DNA of 64,000 nt, from assembly GCF_020283565.1 (NCBI RefSeq), contig NC_060062.1:32357164-32421163 (forward strand), in the 5' to 3' direction. This stretch comes from Trifolium pratense (Eukaryota; Streptophyta; Magnoliopsida; Fabales; Fabaceae). The position numbers and the translations under genes are program-made. The notes beneath the pieces were generated by a model. The model had not been told where the DNA came from. It was given only the letters and a program-made list of their open reading frames with translations, and made no database searches. Below are positions 24,520 through 34,440 of this stretch, piece by piece (position 1 is the first letter of the stretch; every line of letters begins with the position of its first letter).

Positions 24520-25000
24520 ATCTATCCTTGTACAAAAAAAAATCTATCCAAAAAAGAAGAAGAAAGAAGTATAGTTTTTTTTTTCACCACAAATATCCGG
24601 TCAACTGTATCGTCTAATCTGATTCGGGGATCAGTTCTAGCATCAAGTGGTTTCAACCCCCTTCCGATAACAGTTCTAGCATGGACCAAAGGTACACATT
24701 GGATAAACGACACTCCATGTGATATGTATAGTTGATCCTTTACACATGGGGACCTCACTACATTAAACCCTTAATATTATTCTATATAAGCATTCATACA
24801 TCAATCTCAATCTCAGGGTATGACAGATGCGCGCTTGCTAACATTTCAGAACGCCTCAGTTCAAATTTAATATGTGATCAAGATCCATTAAAATTAACGG
24901 TATTGAAAACCTCATCTAATCTCAATCGAACAGTCAACATCTTACTGACTGCACTCAATCTGCATCCATGTATATATACATGTTAAAAATTGAAAATTCT
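24520..25000 (+). repeat. LTR-like fragment, copy 1 of a dispersed repeat
   Basis: Positions 24733-24807 (TGATCCTTTACACATGGGGA to CATTCATACATCAAT) recur with scattered changes at 34249-34383. A TATA-like CTATATAAGCATTCATACAT is shared. The second copy adjoins a block with a polypurine tract, so both are probably pieces of an LTR. No coding sequence. The stretch 25000-25688 downstream shows nothing recognisable. Confidence 0.5.
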
Positions 25001-25688
25001 AGTGTGACTATAGTCACATTATTTCTCTATGTCAGTCCTCCTCTAGCAACAATGTTAAACTTTTTAACGAGTTTGTCACTCATTTGAATCCTACAAAATT
25101 TGTTTTGCATCCAGATGTTACTGGGAATTTATTAAGTGATTCGAGTGAATATGCTGTTTTATTCCTAAAATGAGAATCTAAGTTCATTTATTAGGAAGCA
25201 TTTTAATTGAGAAGTAATTGAATTCAATGGATTGTTCTTTCATTTCTTTGTGTGCCTATGTGATGAAGACGAGACTTGGTCTTGTAGTCAGTTCAAAGAG
25301 ATGAAATTGTATAAACACTCTAGAATATTTATTGGCCAGCCAAAGACCATACTCAATGAGGATTTCTAAAAAATATATAGAGAGAGATGACAAATTTTGT
25401 TTTCTTTATTAAAAATTCTTAAAAGATTCAGTGCAGACAAAGAAAGATTTAATAGCATTGTGATGCACCGAAAAGAAAAGACACCAGCTATGCAAGCAAA
25501 TAACTCTCATAAGCACTTGGTTTGCATACTGTATTTTATTTAGTGGAGGACCCAAAAAATAAAATATGTGGTTGCCTGCTTCGATGGGAGAATTACATAC
25601 CTGGCAAAACATTCATGATGATAATGATCATGATTATGATGATGATGTGTGAGTTATTGTTTTCAAATTTCAACTAATTACTATTGTT

Positions 25689-25865
25689 TTTTTTACGGAA
25701 AAATGCTTATCTCATTTCATTAATAATAATATTGTAAATACAAGATGATATAACAATAAGATTATGAAAACTAGCTAGAGATGTAGCCGTCCCGACAAAC
25801 TTATGAGCAATTTCATTTGTTTGTCTCATAATGAACTTAACATCACAGTTCACAAGATTAGAAGC
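25689..25865 (-). mobile_element. 5'-truncated LINE insertion
   Basis: On the minus strand it encodes the C-terminal end of a LINE RNase H (VASNLVNCDVKFIMRQTNEI, then AHKFVGTATSLASFHN), a stop codon, a short 3' UTR and a terminal A-run (T-run on the plus strand at about 25687-25694). The 10-bp direct repeat TACTATTGTT flanks it (25679-25688 and 25866-25875), as expected from target-primed reverse transcription. Only the last 55 or so codons were inserted. Confidence 0.72.
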
Positions 25866-26429
25866 TACTATTGTTGTTGTCGATGGTAATAGCTAAATCC
25901 GTTCAAAATAAAAATAGTAATAGCTAAATAATAAAGCAAAATTTGGTGTGATGATATAGAGAAAGGGAAATAAAGAAAAAAAAATATTGGATTTCATTGT
26001 TCGATTGAAAGGTCACAAACACTACATATATATTATATATAAGTTTTACTTTTCACACCTTCGGCTTACTTGCCCGCCCTCGATAATCCAAATTTACCTC
26101 TCTCGCTACTTAAAAATTGAGTGTGTAAAAAGAAAAAGTTGGGGAAAAAAGAGTTCACTTTCTAGATAGCAAACTACAAACTCCAAATTTACCGTATAAA
26201 AATCAATTTTTTTTGTCCTCTTCATTCTTCTCTCATCTTCCATGAAATAACTTTGAATGAAACATAGTTCGCAAGTTAAAGTGTGAATGATAACTCTGTT
26301 ATTACACATTAAAAGTGACTTAATTCAAGAGACTTTGAAGGACAATTTGATGGTTTTAAGCTTTGGAATAAATGATAATTACATGGTTATTGAAGCTACT
26401 TGAAAAGGAAGAAAAATGGATCAAAATTG

Positions 26430-27480
26430 GGTGAAAGTCTATAATTTCGCTTGGGGCGAAATTTTCAGCGGTTGGGGGGAAATTTTTGCTGTCAGAAAGC
26501 TGAAGCTGTTGTATCTGCGCCTGGGGTGAAATTTCTACGCCTAGGGCAGAAAAACCTGCGCCTGGGGTGAAATTTGCTATCAAGTGACCCATTTCAGCTC
26601 TGTTTTCGAGATCTATAAAAGGCGAATCATTCCAATGGAAAAGGGTTACGAATTTTGGTGCAAGAATTGAAGAGAAAGAGTATTATGGAATCTTGGGGCT
26701 ATTCTTCCTTGGATTCTGGATGCAAGGTTGAGTTAGGATCTTTCCAATTCTTCTCCATGGAATCAATTTCTATCATGATTTCACCTTCAAGTGTAAGAAT
26801 GAGGAACTAAATTCTTGTTGATTGATTCTCTATGATGAAGCTTTTTCCTTGTAATTGAACCATGTAGCTTGTCTTTGATTTTGTAATGAATTGAGAATTT
26901 GTGTTAATCAAATAACTTTGAGTTTAATGCTTCTCTTATATTTTTACATTTGAGATGATTTATGATGCAATTTACTTTGAGAATTGAAATTGGATCTTGA
27001 TCTAGGTTGTTTGAGAAATTGATTAGTTTCATAGAGATTTGAAGTTAATTGGTTGTGATGTTGAGATTAATGATCTTAAAACCTCAATCAATCATGAAAT
27101 TACCTTAGAGATTTGGAATTCATGATTGATAGAGAGGATGAAATTACCAAGAGATTGGGTTTCATCATTGTGATTAACCTATCTTTAGCACAAAGGATTA
27201 ATTCATTAGAAGTCATCTTGTTACCAATTACTATGAAATTCATGGATTCTAGGAGTATCAATCACTTTTCATCTTTTGTTAAACCAAAATCTAATATCCA
27301 AAGTTTGATAAAAACATCTATGAACTATTTCTCCCCCAATCATGTTACGAATTTTATTAGTAAGTCATCGGTTCAGTTCTGTTGTGTAAAGTAAGTCAAT
27401 CTCCGTGGATCGATATTTTACTGTTTGACGATAATTGGTGCACTTGCCAATAATCTATCAGTGAACCATTCATGTACCTA
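26430..27480 (+). mobile_element. Solo-LTR-like block
   Basis: A region with a repeated GCGCCTGGGGTGAAATTT motif (three or four copies at 26448-26576), a TATA box in CTATAAAAGGCGAATC at 26612, and a right part (GTGGATCGATATTTTACT, then TTGGTGCACTTGCCAATAA) that resembles the 3' portion of legume Gypsy LTRs. I could not define TG/CA ends with a target duplication. No gag/pol nearby. Confidence 0.4.
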
Positions 27481-27639
27481 ATTTTCTATTTGCTATCAAA
27501 CTTATCAACTCTTGTAGCTTTGATACATGTCTATTGCAAGTATAAATGTAAACTGGTCATATCAAATAAAGTAACAATTCAGTATAGCTATTTACGGTGT
27601 TTGTGATTGATCGATAATGTCACAACCGCTGCAGTGGCA

Positions 27640-28120
27640 AATTAAAATATGATATAAGATAGTGACCACATTTTTATAAGGTACACTAGTTAAAGTGTAA
27701 ACTGAGTTCGCACTCTAAATAGCGAATCGTGTTTCAGTTCACACTCTACATAGCGAGTGACAATATTTTTTACTCAAACTCAACGTCTGCACCCCTAGAT
27801 GACAAAATTGACGGAAAAAACTAACTTGAAACTTAAAATAAACGTAAGGGACCAATTTGATACTTTTTAAACGTAAGGGACCAAATTGAAACCTAAAATA
27901 AACGTAAGGGACAAAATGTGTAGTTAAACCAAAAAAGAATTTGTTTTCTAGATAGAACTCTGGGTTCGCTTTCTAGAATGCGAACTCTCTTTTTTCGTCT
28001 AAGGGGGTGTAGACGCTGGGTTTGAATTAAAAATTAAAAATATTGCCACTGTCTACTTAGAGTGCGAAAAATACTCGCATCCTAGAAAACGAGGGGGTTA
28101 GTTAGGTAATTTCAGGAGGT
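27640..28120. repeat. Inverted-repeat element with AACGTAAGGGACCAA units
   Basis: Three imperfect copies of an AATAAACGTAAGGGACCAA-like unit at 27835-27912 are flanked by oppositely oriented arms that share GAGTTCGC-CTCTA-ATAGCGA / TTCTAGAATGCGAACTC-type and GTCTGCACCCC / GGGGTGTAGAC text. This suggests a decayed DNA transposon. A related unit lies in WNK intron 6 (about 16190-16280). Confidence 0.4.
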
Positions 28121-28441
28121 GCGTAAGAAATTTCAGGAGGCGTGAAAAGAAAATCCCATTATATATAGTGCTCATAAATGGATAACAAGTAAACAACCTA
28201 AATGGGCTAAAAGAAGCCCAACTAAATAATTAAGACTAAAAGGTTCAAAGGCTATAAGAAACCCAACATTTCAAATAAAAATTCAACTATCAATAAAGAT
28301 AAATTCTATTGAAGAAAATATTTAATTAATTAGTCTAACTCTATCAAGATTCAAAAGAAATTGAAGGTAATTGATTGAGAAGGTGTTTAAGATCATAGGG
28401 ATGAAGGAGTTTCTTGTTGTCTTCTAACAATATTCAATCAT

Positions 28442-28614
28442 GAATAATGCTAGCAACACACTCTTTAACAAACACACTCCAACACACTCTCTTTTATTGG
28501 TTGAAATTCACATGGGTCCCATAAAAAAATGTGGACCCATATAACTTTTATGGGACCCATATAAATTTTAACCAATAAAAGAGAGTGTGTTGGAGTGTGT
28601 TGCTAGCACTCCTC
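28442..28614. mobile_element. Mutator-type MITE, partner of the FAR1 element
   Basis: A 173-bp near-perfect inverted repeat: ATGCTAGCAACACACTC at left, GAGTGTGTTGCTAGCA at right, with TTATTGGTTGAAATT / AATTTTAACCAATAA arms inside and a GGGTCCCA / TGGGACCC core. Exact 9-bp target duplication TTCAATCAT at 28433-28441 and 28615-28623. The outermost bases (GA-AATGCTAG / CTAGCACTCCTC) match the ends of the larger element at 28642. Confidence 0.82.
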
Positions 28615-28816
28615 TTCAATCATATAGTGAATATAGAACAAGAGCAATGCTAGGAACACACCCACTATCACACTCCTTTCAACACACTCTTTCTTATTGG
28701 ACCACATCACCACCTCTTTTAAAACATTTACCTGATGACCACTATAGCCGGTTAACAAAAAACCAACGTTTCCTGCAAGAAAAAAATAAAAAAGAAAGAA
28801 AGAAAGAGAAAACCGA

Positions 28817-29136
28817 AAACAAGGACGTGGGTTAATTGCATTGGATTCTCGCTTTTTCCCATACCTCGTGCAAGCATATTTTACATCAATAAATTCTCTA
28901 GAAACCTTTGAACAACGACTAGTTTTGATGGAAATACCAAACCCAATCACTTTGGCATAGTGAGCCTAGAATGAATAAGCATTTTCTTGTGACTCAAATT
29001 CCATTCCAATGTAAGGTTGTTGACTTTCATTAGCATTTGAGTCACTAAGATGTGAATCATTGGTAACATGTGAAACAACTACATGCTCTCTGTTTCCTTC
29101 AATAATAAGTTGTTCATTCTCATCAACAACTTCCAT
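28817..29136 (-). pseudogene. FAR1/FHY3-type DNA-binding domain fragment
   Basis: Minus-strand frame from ATG 29136. After an acidic leader comes PYIGMEFESQENAYSF, then an in-frame TAG (28966-28968) where the family has Tyr, then AHYAKVIGFGISIKTSRCSK, EFIDVKYACTRYGKKRE and NPRPC. This is the WRKY-GCM1-like zinc-finger DNA-binding domain of FAR1/FHY3 proteins, which descend from MULE transposases. The conserved Cys of KYACTRYG and PRPC are present, but the His-containing second half is missing because homology stops after PRPC at 28817. It lies between the MULE inverted repeats, so it belongs to the transposon, not to a host gene. Confidence 0.8.
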
Positions 29137-29479
29137 TAATTCCTAATATTTCAAAAAAATATAAATGTGTGAAAATAAAAACTGTAAGTTTGAGCAATGA
29201 GACACTAAAATGCATGTTCTTATAGACATAAAATGAAGTCGCGTTTTAGTAAAAAAAAAAAAAATTGCTTTAAGAAAGTTCAAAGAACATAGAAAGAAAA
29301 TAAAAAACATAGTTACCTTAATAAGTGTGAGCTATGGCTTCTTTTAATAGAAGAATCAGGTACTGCACTAGGTGTGTGGAAGATGAAGGATGAAAAACAA
29401 CTTCAATGGAGAGTGGAGAAGATGAGTAGTTTCCGTGAGAAGAGAGTGAATGTGGAAGGTGAGGAGATGAGTGTATCCA

Positions 29480-29480
<1 letters not shown>

Positions 29481-29553
<73 letters not shown>
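29481..29553. repeat. (TAA)n microsatellite
   Basis: About 24 uninterrupted TAA units inside the FAR1-carrying MULE, near its right inverted repeat. Confidence 0.95.
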
Positions 29554-29558
<5 letters not shown>

Positions 29559-29740
29559 TAATAAAAAAGTTAAAGGAGTGTGCTAACCGGTAATGAGTTT
29601 AAAGGAGGTGGTGATGTGGTCCAATAGGAAGGAGTGTGTTGAAAGGAGTGTGCTGGTGGGTGTGTCCCTAGCACTCCTCATAGAACAAACCATCTCACAT
29701 TGTGTGGGGAGATTGGACTGGGCCACCAAAATATTTATAG

Positions 29741-30991
29741 AATTTTTTTTTCCTACCCCAACATTTATCTTTATATCCCAACATTTAAAATGGAAAGGAC
29801 GAATATGTCCTCATATAGAAAGTAAAACTATAAAAAAATAAAAATAATTCTACCCATTTCAGAAAAAGTGTGCCGATGTGAGAAAAGGAAAAAAAAGAAA
29901 GTAAGTGTCGAAATGCATACCAACACACTTTCATATGAGTGTTCCGGTTTAAAATTGTTACCGGAAAACTCATACAAAAGTGTGCCTGTAACAATTTCAA
30001 ACCGGAACACTCATATGAAAGTGTGCCGGTAAGTTTTTTAGTTTTTAAATTAATTTGCATATCGGAACACTTCAAACCAATTGTTCCGGTATGCAACTTT
30101 TCTGGGTTGTTTATATTTACCGGACAACTTTAACTAAATGTTCCGGTTTGTTGGTTTCCTTGAGTGTTTCTTCAACAACACCTCTGTTTCACAACATGTG
30201 CAACCATTTTAATTTTCACCTCTCCCTCAACACCACTTATTCTCTCTTCCCCCAATCCCATCCGCCTCAATCCTTCCCTCATAACAACAACAAGACCGTC
30301 TTCTCCCACCACTCCACCACCACCATCTTCCTCCAAGCACTGTCGTCCGGTGACGAAAGCATTCGCGACGAAGCTCGCCACATAACTATCTCCCAACATC
30401 TCTTGTTTGCGAAATACATTCCTTAGCCTTCGAATATGATTTCCGTCATTCAAACATTAAAGCCAATCATCATGAAGAAAACATCAACAAAACAAAAACT
30501 TTTCAAAACAAGCCCAACAATGGTGGTTAGAAACTTGGAACTTCCTTGATGCTCTTTCAAATATCTCTCAAAACACATCAAGCTCATAAAAGCCATGACA
30601 ATCTTCACCTATGTTTTTTGACAAATCAAACTACTAAAAAATTTGACCTAGAAGAAGAACAAGAAGAAGATGGTGGTGACATTGATGATGGTATCATACA
30701 TGAAAATTAAAATATTGGACATGATACTAAAGAAGAAAAAACAGAGGACAAAACAGAGGAGGAAGAAGTAGAAGTATAAGATGTTGTTTCATTTGAGAAG
30801 ATGAAATGTAGTGACGTAAGAATGGAAAGCTATGACAGCGACAAAAGTTGCAACTTGAAAACAAAGTTAATAAACCGGAATACTTGGTATAAGTGTTTCG
30901 GTAAAATTTACTAGAGTAAGATAAGGGTAAAATGAGAATATTTTAAAATATGTTGGGGTAAAGAGATAAATGTAGGGGTAGAAAAAAAAAT
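29741..30991. mobile_element. Putative non-autonomous DNA element with long inverted ends
   Basis: The left end (TTTTTTTCCTACCCCAACAT, then TTATCTTTATATCCCAACAT) is inverted at the right end (read in reverse: TTTTTTTTCTACCCCTACAT, then TTATCTCTTTACCCCAACAT). An internal inverted pair at about 29925-30040 carries CATATGAGTGTTCCGGTTT / AAACCGGAACACTCATATG. Between the ends lies a composition unlike the flanks (30130-30800), with a Pro/Ser/Thr-rich stretch and a Glu-rich frame that could be captured gene sequence; I do not recognise it. Boundaries and target duplication are uncertain (AAAATATTTA occurs on both outer flanks). Confidence 0.5.
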
Positions 30992-31009
30992 TTCAATATG
31001 TTACCATAT

Positions 31010-31115
31010 CAACAAAAATATTTATTTGTACTGAATTGACCATAGATTATAAATAAGATACACACAGTTATAAATAAATATTTATTTGTACTGAATTGAC
31101 CATAGATTAATTCGC
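31010..31115. repeat. Short tandem duplication
   Basis: The string AAATATTTATTTGTACTGAA, followed by TTGACCATAGATTA, occurs twice, starting at about 31017 and 31077, separated by an AAGATACACACAGTTATAAA-type spacer. Confidence 0.8.
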
Positions 31116-31797
31116 TTAGGGAGTATTTAATACACCCATGAATTTTGACCTACATGTTACTCATCCCAAGAGTAATAAATATAGGATTTTGAATTTATTC
31201 TAACTATCAACAAATTCCGAGAATTTTAGGAGAAATGGGAATTGTAATTCTTTCTACTTCTGGGGGTATATAATGACAGATCGATAGGTTAGATTAAAAA
31301 GAATCGGGCGAGAAGTTTATGTTATATATATATATATATATGAAAATGATTATTTTGCCGATATTCAAATTCTATGAAAAACTTATACACACTATTGTGA
31401 ATGGAGTAGAGAAAAAACAAATTTCTAATATTACTCTCGATACATTAATTAGTGAATGTGTGAAGAGGATTTAACTAAAATAGAAATCAAAATTCATGAA
31501 GATTTCATTTAATTAATTACTGAATCACTTTTGAGGGTATGTTCCAGGTTGCTTTTGAGAAGTAGAATAAAAATGAGATTCTAGTCTATGTTTCAAAAAA
31601 AAAATCGACGTATTTTATGTATACGACTAGTAAAGGAAAAAATAGAAGTATGAGTCACTTAATTTAATTAGACTATTTTTTAATTAACTTTAACATATTT
31701 TTTTAGGAAAAACAATTATAACTTAAAAATTTAGGAAACCCTATTTTCTTTCTAGTAAATAGATTCAGCATTAAGTTTAAGTTAAGGAGTTCAAATA
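31116..31797. other. Intergenic, no gene seen
   Basis: AT-rich DNA upstream of the plastid-derived insertion, with a short TA tract at 31325-31341. The last 70 bp may already be plastid spacer. Confidence 0.35.
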
Positions 31798-31911
31798 ATG
31801 AAAGTAAGAGCCTCTAATCGTAAAATTTGTAAAAAATGTCGATTGATCGGTAAGCGAGGTTGAATTATAGTAATTTGTTCCAGTCTAAAACATAAACAAA
31901 AACAAGGATAA
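31798..31911 (+). pseudogene. rpl36: Plastid rpl36 copy in nuclear DNA (NUPT)
   Basis: The frame from ATG 31798 reads MKVRASNRKICKKCRLIGKR then G, TGA, IIVICSSLKHKQKQG and stop. This is the 37-residue plastid ribosomal protein L36 with its zinc-binding CxxC...C...H residues still visible. An in-frame TGA at 31861-31863 replaces an Arg codon (CGA to TGA, a C-to-T change typical of methylated nuclear inserts), and several other substitutions are unlike functional copies. So it is a decayed nuclear integrant of plastid DNA. Confidence 0.85.
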
Positions 31912-32134
31912 TATTTTCACAAAATAAGGTCTTTCTATTAAAAGAAAGTACAAATGCAAAAATAAATAAAAAATGATAATAAAATTCAATTTTATTAATT
32001 AAATACTAAATAAGTTTGACGTTGAATCATTATTTTTTTTTTTTATCTTTAGGTCAAAATGTTGAAATAAAAAATATTCAGTCTTAAAAAAAAAACAACA
32101 ATTGTCATTTTTTTCAAACTAAAGATCTCTTTCG

Positions 32135-32325
32135 TTCTAATGATTATTATGAAATATTGAGTTTGTTCGTATAGGCATTTTGGATGCCGCTATTGAAATA
32201 GCCTTAATTATAGCTATATTTTTAGGGACCCCTCCCATTTCATAAAGTATTTTGTTGGGTTTAATGAAAGCTACCCAATATTCATGAGATCCTTTTTCTT
32301 GAACCCGTACACGTTTCGGTACGTC
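32135..32325 (-). pseudogene. rpl16: Plastid rpl16 3' fragment in nuclear DNA (NUPT)
   Basis: The minus strand encodes the C-terminal part of plastid ribosomal protein L16: [20 protein letters not shown], then [20 protein letters not shown] and MPIRT. There are no stops in this stretch, but residues are changed at normally fixed sites. Only the last 60 or so codons are present. The rpl36 copy about 220 bp away lies on the opposite strand, although both genes share one strand in plastid genomes; the insert is therefore rearranged. The spacer 31912-32134 has a poly-T/poly-A composition like plastid intergenic DNA but no gene. Confidence 0.82.
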
Positions 32326-32515
32326 TTACTTTAACATATTTGTCACAAAATATACGTACCTATATTTGTTCACTCCGGCAAACATTTTGTGACATTGCCT
32401 GTTGTGCTGCTTTTATTTTTCTAAGCAAATTTTATTACCTCAGTAGGCTTTTCCCTCCATTCTTCCTCAATGTTGTTTACGGAATCTGATTCTTTTGAGG
32501 TTATTCTATTGGTGG

Positions 32516-32655
32516 AGTCGTTTGTTGATAGACGAATGGCAAAGCCATTGAAAACTCACGCACACAAAGTGGAGTGACCTGGTTTCAAACTCCGGTCATG
32601 ACGTTCGACACTAATAATTTCGATATTTCTGTCAGTTGAGCTAAAATTTGTGGAC
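32516..32655 (-). mobile_element. SINE, tRNA-derived
   Basis: On the minus strand: AGCTCAACTGACAGAAATAT (A-box region), a TTATTAGTGTCGAACGTCAT linker, and GGAGTTTGAAACCAGGTC (B-box region), ending near GCCATTCGTC. It belongs to the same family as the copies at 33205 and 42760 and the fragment at 5035. Confidence 0.6.
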
Positions 32656-32872
32656 AAGTCGTTTTATTTGTATACGGTAGATTCGGTAGGTAACATGCCC
32701 CATAAACTATAAAATTGCATATTCAGAAGAAACTATAAATTCGGTGTCGTTCTTTATAATCTCTTAACTCTTTAATTTAATTAGCAATTTACATTGATGC
32801 AATTTATGCACTGCATGTTAATACTTACAAAGTTTCATGAAGATTCTTGTTTTCAAAAGAGTGCATAAAATA

Positions 32873-33052
32873 ATCAAGTCATTGGACTCAAGTGGTTAAT
32901 GAGCTTCACTAAAAATAATGGATTCCGGGAGAACCCGAGTTCGATTCCTGGGTGGAACAATTTCTTGGCCAGACTTTACTTACCTCGCGACCGAACTCTG
33001 AACTACTAGGACCCTTTCCCCCTAGGAACCAGAGGGTTATAAACCAAGAAAA
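32873..33052 (+). mobile_element. SINE, tRNA-derived, with target-site duplication
   Basis: 180 bp. The tRNA-like head has an A-box region TTGGACTCAAGTGGTTAATG and a B-box CCGAGTTCGATTCCTGGG. The body ends CCCCCTAGGAACCAGAGGGT, then TATAAACCAAG and an A-run. An 18-bp target duplication (17 of 18 identical) starts AAAAGAGTGCA at 32855 and again at 33053. The duplication is nearly intact, so this insertion is fairly young. Confidence 0.8.
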
Positions 33053-33204
33053 AAAAGAGTGCAGAAAATATATAATCTCATATAGGGAAAATTTCTCTTT
33101 CACATACAAATATATTTTTGTGTATTTTAATGGTTTGGTTAAATTGTTGAAATAATTGCTTAATTTCTTTCATTGCAAAGATATTTTATAACATTTTATG
33201 GTAG

Positions 33205-33335
33205 ATAGATGAAATGACAAAGTCATTAAACTCACACACACACAAGTGAAGAAGTCGGGGTTCAAACCCCAATCATAACGTCCAACCTAACAATTTTCGC
33301 ATTTTTGTCAATTGATGAACTAGGGCTTGTGGACA
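33205..33335 (-). mobile_element. SINE, tRNA-derived
   Basis: Minus-strand copy of the family at 32516: the B-box-like GGGGTTTGAACCCCGACTTC is followed downstream by a TGTGTGTGTGAGTTTAATGA body and the CATTTCATCTA tail. Confidence 0.6.
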
Positions 33336-34058
33336 GATTTTATACTTTTAATGTATGACATTTAATTCATTTTTTGGCTCATATGGTTTGCCATAGAATT
33401 ATTTTAATTGATACATGGAAACATTTCTCACTACAACCAAACTTCTTTGGAGCATCGGACACAAGCGGACGCTAAATAGCCAAAAACAAACGCTACAAAG
33501 TAGTTAGCAATGGTTTAGTGTCTAAATAGAGTTGATGCTTAAATGTCTAAAGCTAAACAGTTGCGTCCAACATATATGGGTTTGGTGAAATGGAATAGGT
33601 TTTAGGGTTTTTGTGTTATAAAAGGAAAATAAATTACAACAAATACGGGTTAAGAACATGGGTTTGTGAGAAACTAAAGATGAAATTGTGATTGAGAAAG
33701 AAAGATTTTGAGATTGAGAAAAGGAAAATAAAAGAGTGAAAGAGAAAGAGTGTCTGAGTCTAATAATGACAGACGCTAAGATATTAGTATCTTTTTAAAA
33801 AAATTTAGCTTTACGTCACGATCTTCTCCACCCCCTCTCTAGTAGAGTTTTTTTTCTTTTGAGGGAAACGAACCACATACCCTAGGGTTCAAGTACATGT
33901 TCAATTCATTTCCACTACCAATTGAGCTACTAATTATGACGAACGACTTATTCGAAAACCTTATACTTATATATTCTCTGAAATATCTATAGGACCATGA
34001 TGAAGCACAGAAAGAATTACAACGGACGAAGATTCAACTCATTACTATCCCCATAACA
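33336..34058. other. Intergenic with a possible CACTA end
   Basis: CACTACAACCAAACTTC at 33431 resembles a CACTA terminus, but no matching end or sub-terminal repeat array is evident. A decayed tRNA-like B-box (AGGGTTCAAGTACATG) lies near 33880. No gene recognised. Confidence 0.35.
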
Positions 34059-34294
34059 AAGACTTGGGGGGCAACTGTTCCGGATCGGCTAAAAGCCCAA
34101 CACACTTGAAGGCCCGTCAAAATGGGATAAGATCAATCATGTGGCGCAACGACCACGGAACTAAAACAACGAGCACGGATAGAGGCCAAACACCCATAAC
34201 TTCCCAACGTGCTCCATGCAAAGGACAATTCAGGTATTATATGTGGCTGATCCTTTACACACGGGGGTCCCACTATATTGTAAAACTCTAATAT

Positions 34295-34367
<73 letters not shown>

Positions 34368-34440
34368 CATTCATACATCAATCCTAGGTATGAAATATTT
34401 GTGCCTCCAATTACTCACTCCTTTTTACCTCTTTCAATTA
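34059..34440 (+). mobile_element. LTR fragment, copy 2, with polypurine tract and (AT)n
   Basis: AAGACTTGGGGGGCAAC (about 34059-34075) looks like a polypurine tract directly before an LTR start TGTTCCGGATCGG at 34077. Positions 34249-34383 repeat the sequence at 24733-24807. The two copies are colinear except that copy 2 has a long AT run where copy 1 has the TATA-like CTATATAAGC. No internal retrotransposon genes accompany it. Confidence 0.5.
34299..34365. repeat. (AT)n microsatellite
   Basis: About 33 AT units, directly before AAGCATTCATACATCAAT, i.e. expanded within the TATA-like site of the LTR fragment. Confidence 0.95.

Larger units (their letters stand above)
28642..29679 (-). mobile_element. 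Non-autonomous Mutator-like element carrying a FAR1 domain
   Basis: A 1,038-bp element with terminal inverted repeats of about 85 bp. The left end begins GAGCAATGCTAGGAACACAC; the right end in reverse begins GAGGAGTGCTAGGGACACAC; both continue through CCTTTCAACACACTC and GGACCACATCACCACCTC. It is flanked by an exact 9-bp duplication ATAGAACAA (28633-28641 and 29680-29688). A 9-bp duplication with long inverted ends is diagnostic for Mutator-type elements. The only coding remnant is a FAR1-type DNA-binding domain on the minus strand; the transposase core (DDE, SWIM) is absent. It also holds a (TAA)n tract. It is therefore a deletion derivative of a FAR1-related MULE. Confidence 0.85.

Noticed and set aside
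29828..30133. Mirror-image open frames sharing VTG-L-ECSGNNFKPEHSYES-like text
   Set aside because: Caused by the inner inverted repeat at about 29925-30040; both strands translate alike.
30055..30453. Overlapping open frames on both strands, Pro/Ser-rich
   Set aside because: Inside a putative transposon core; no frame has a recognisable family. Reported only as possibly captured sequence.
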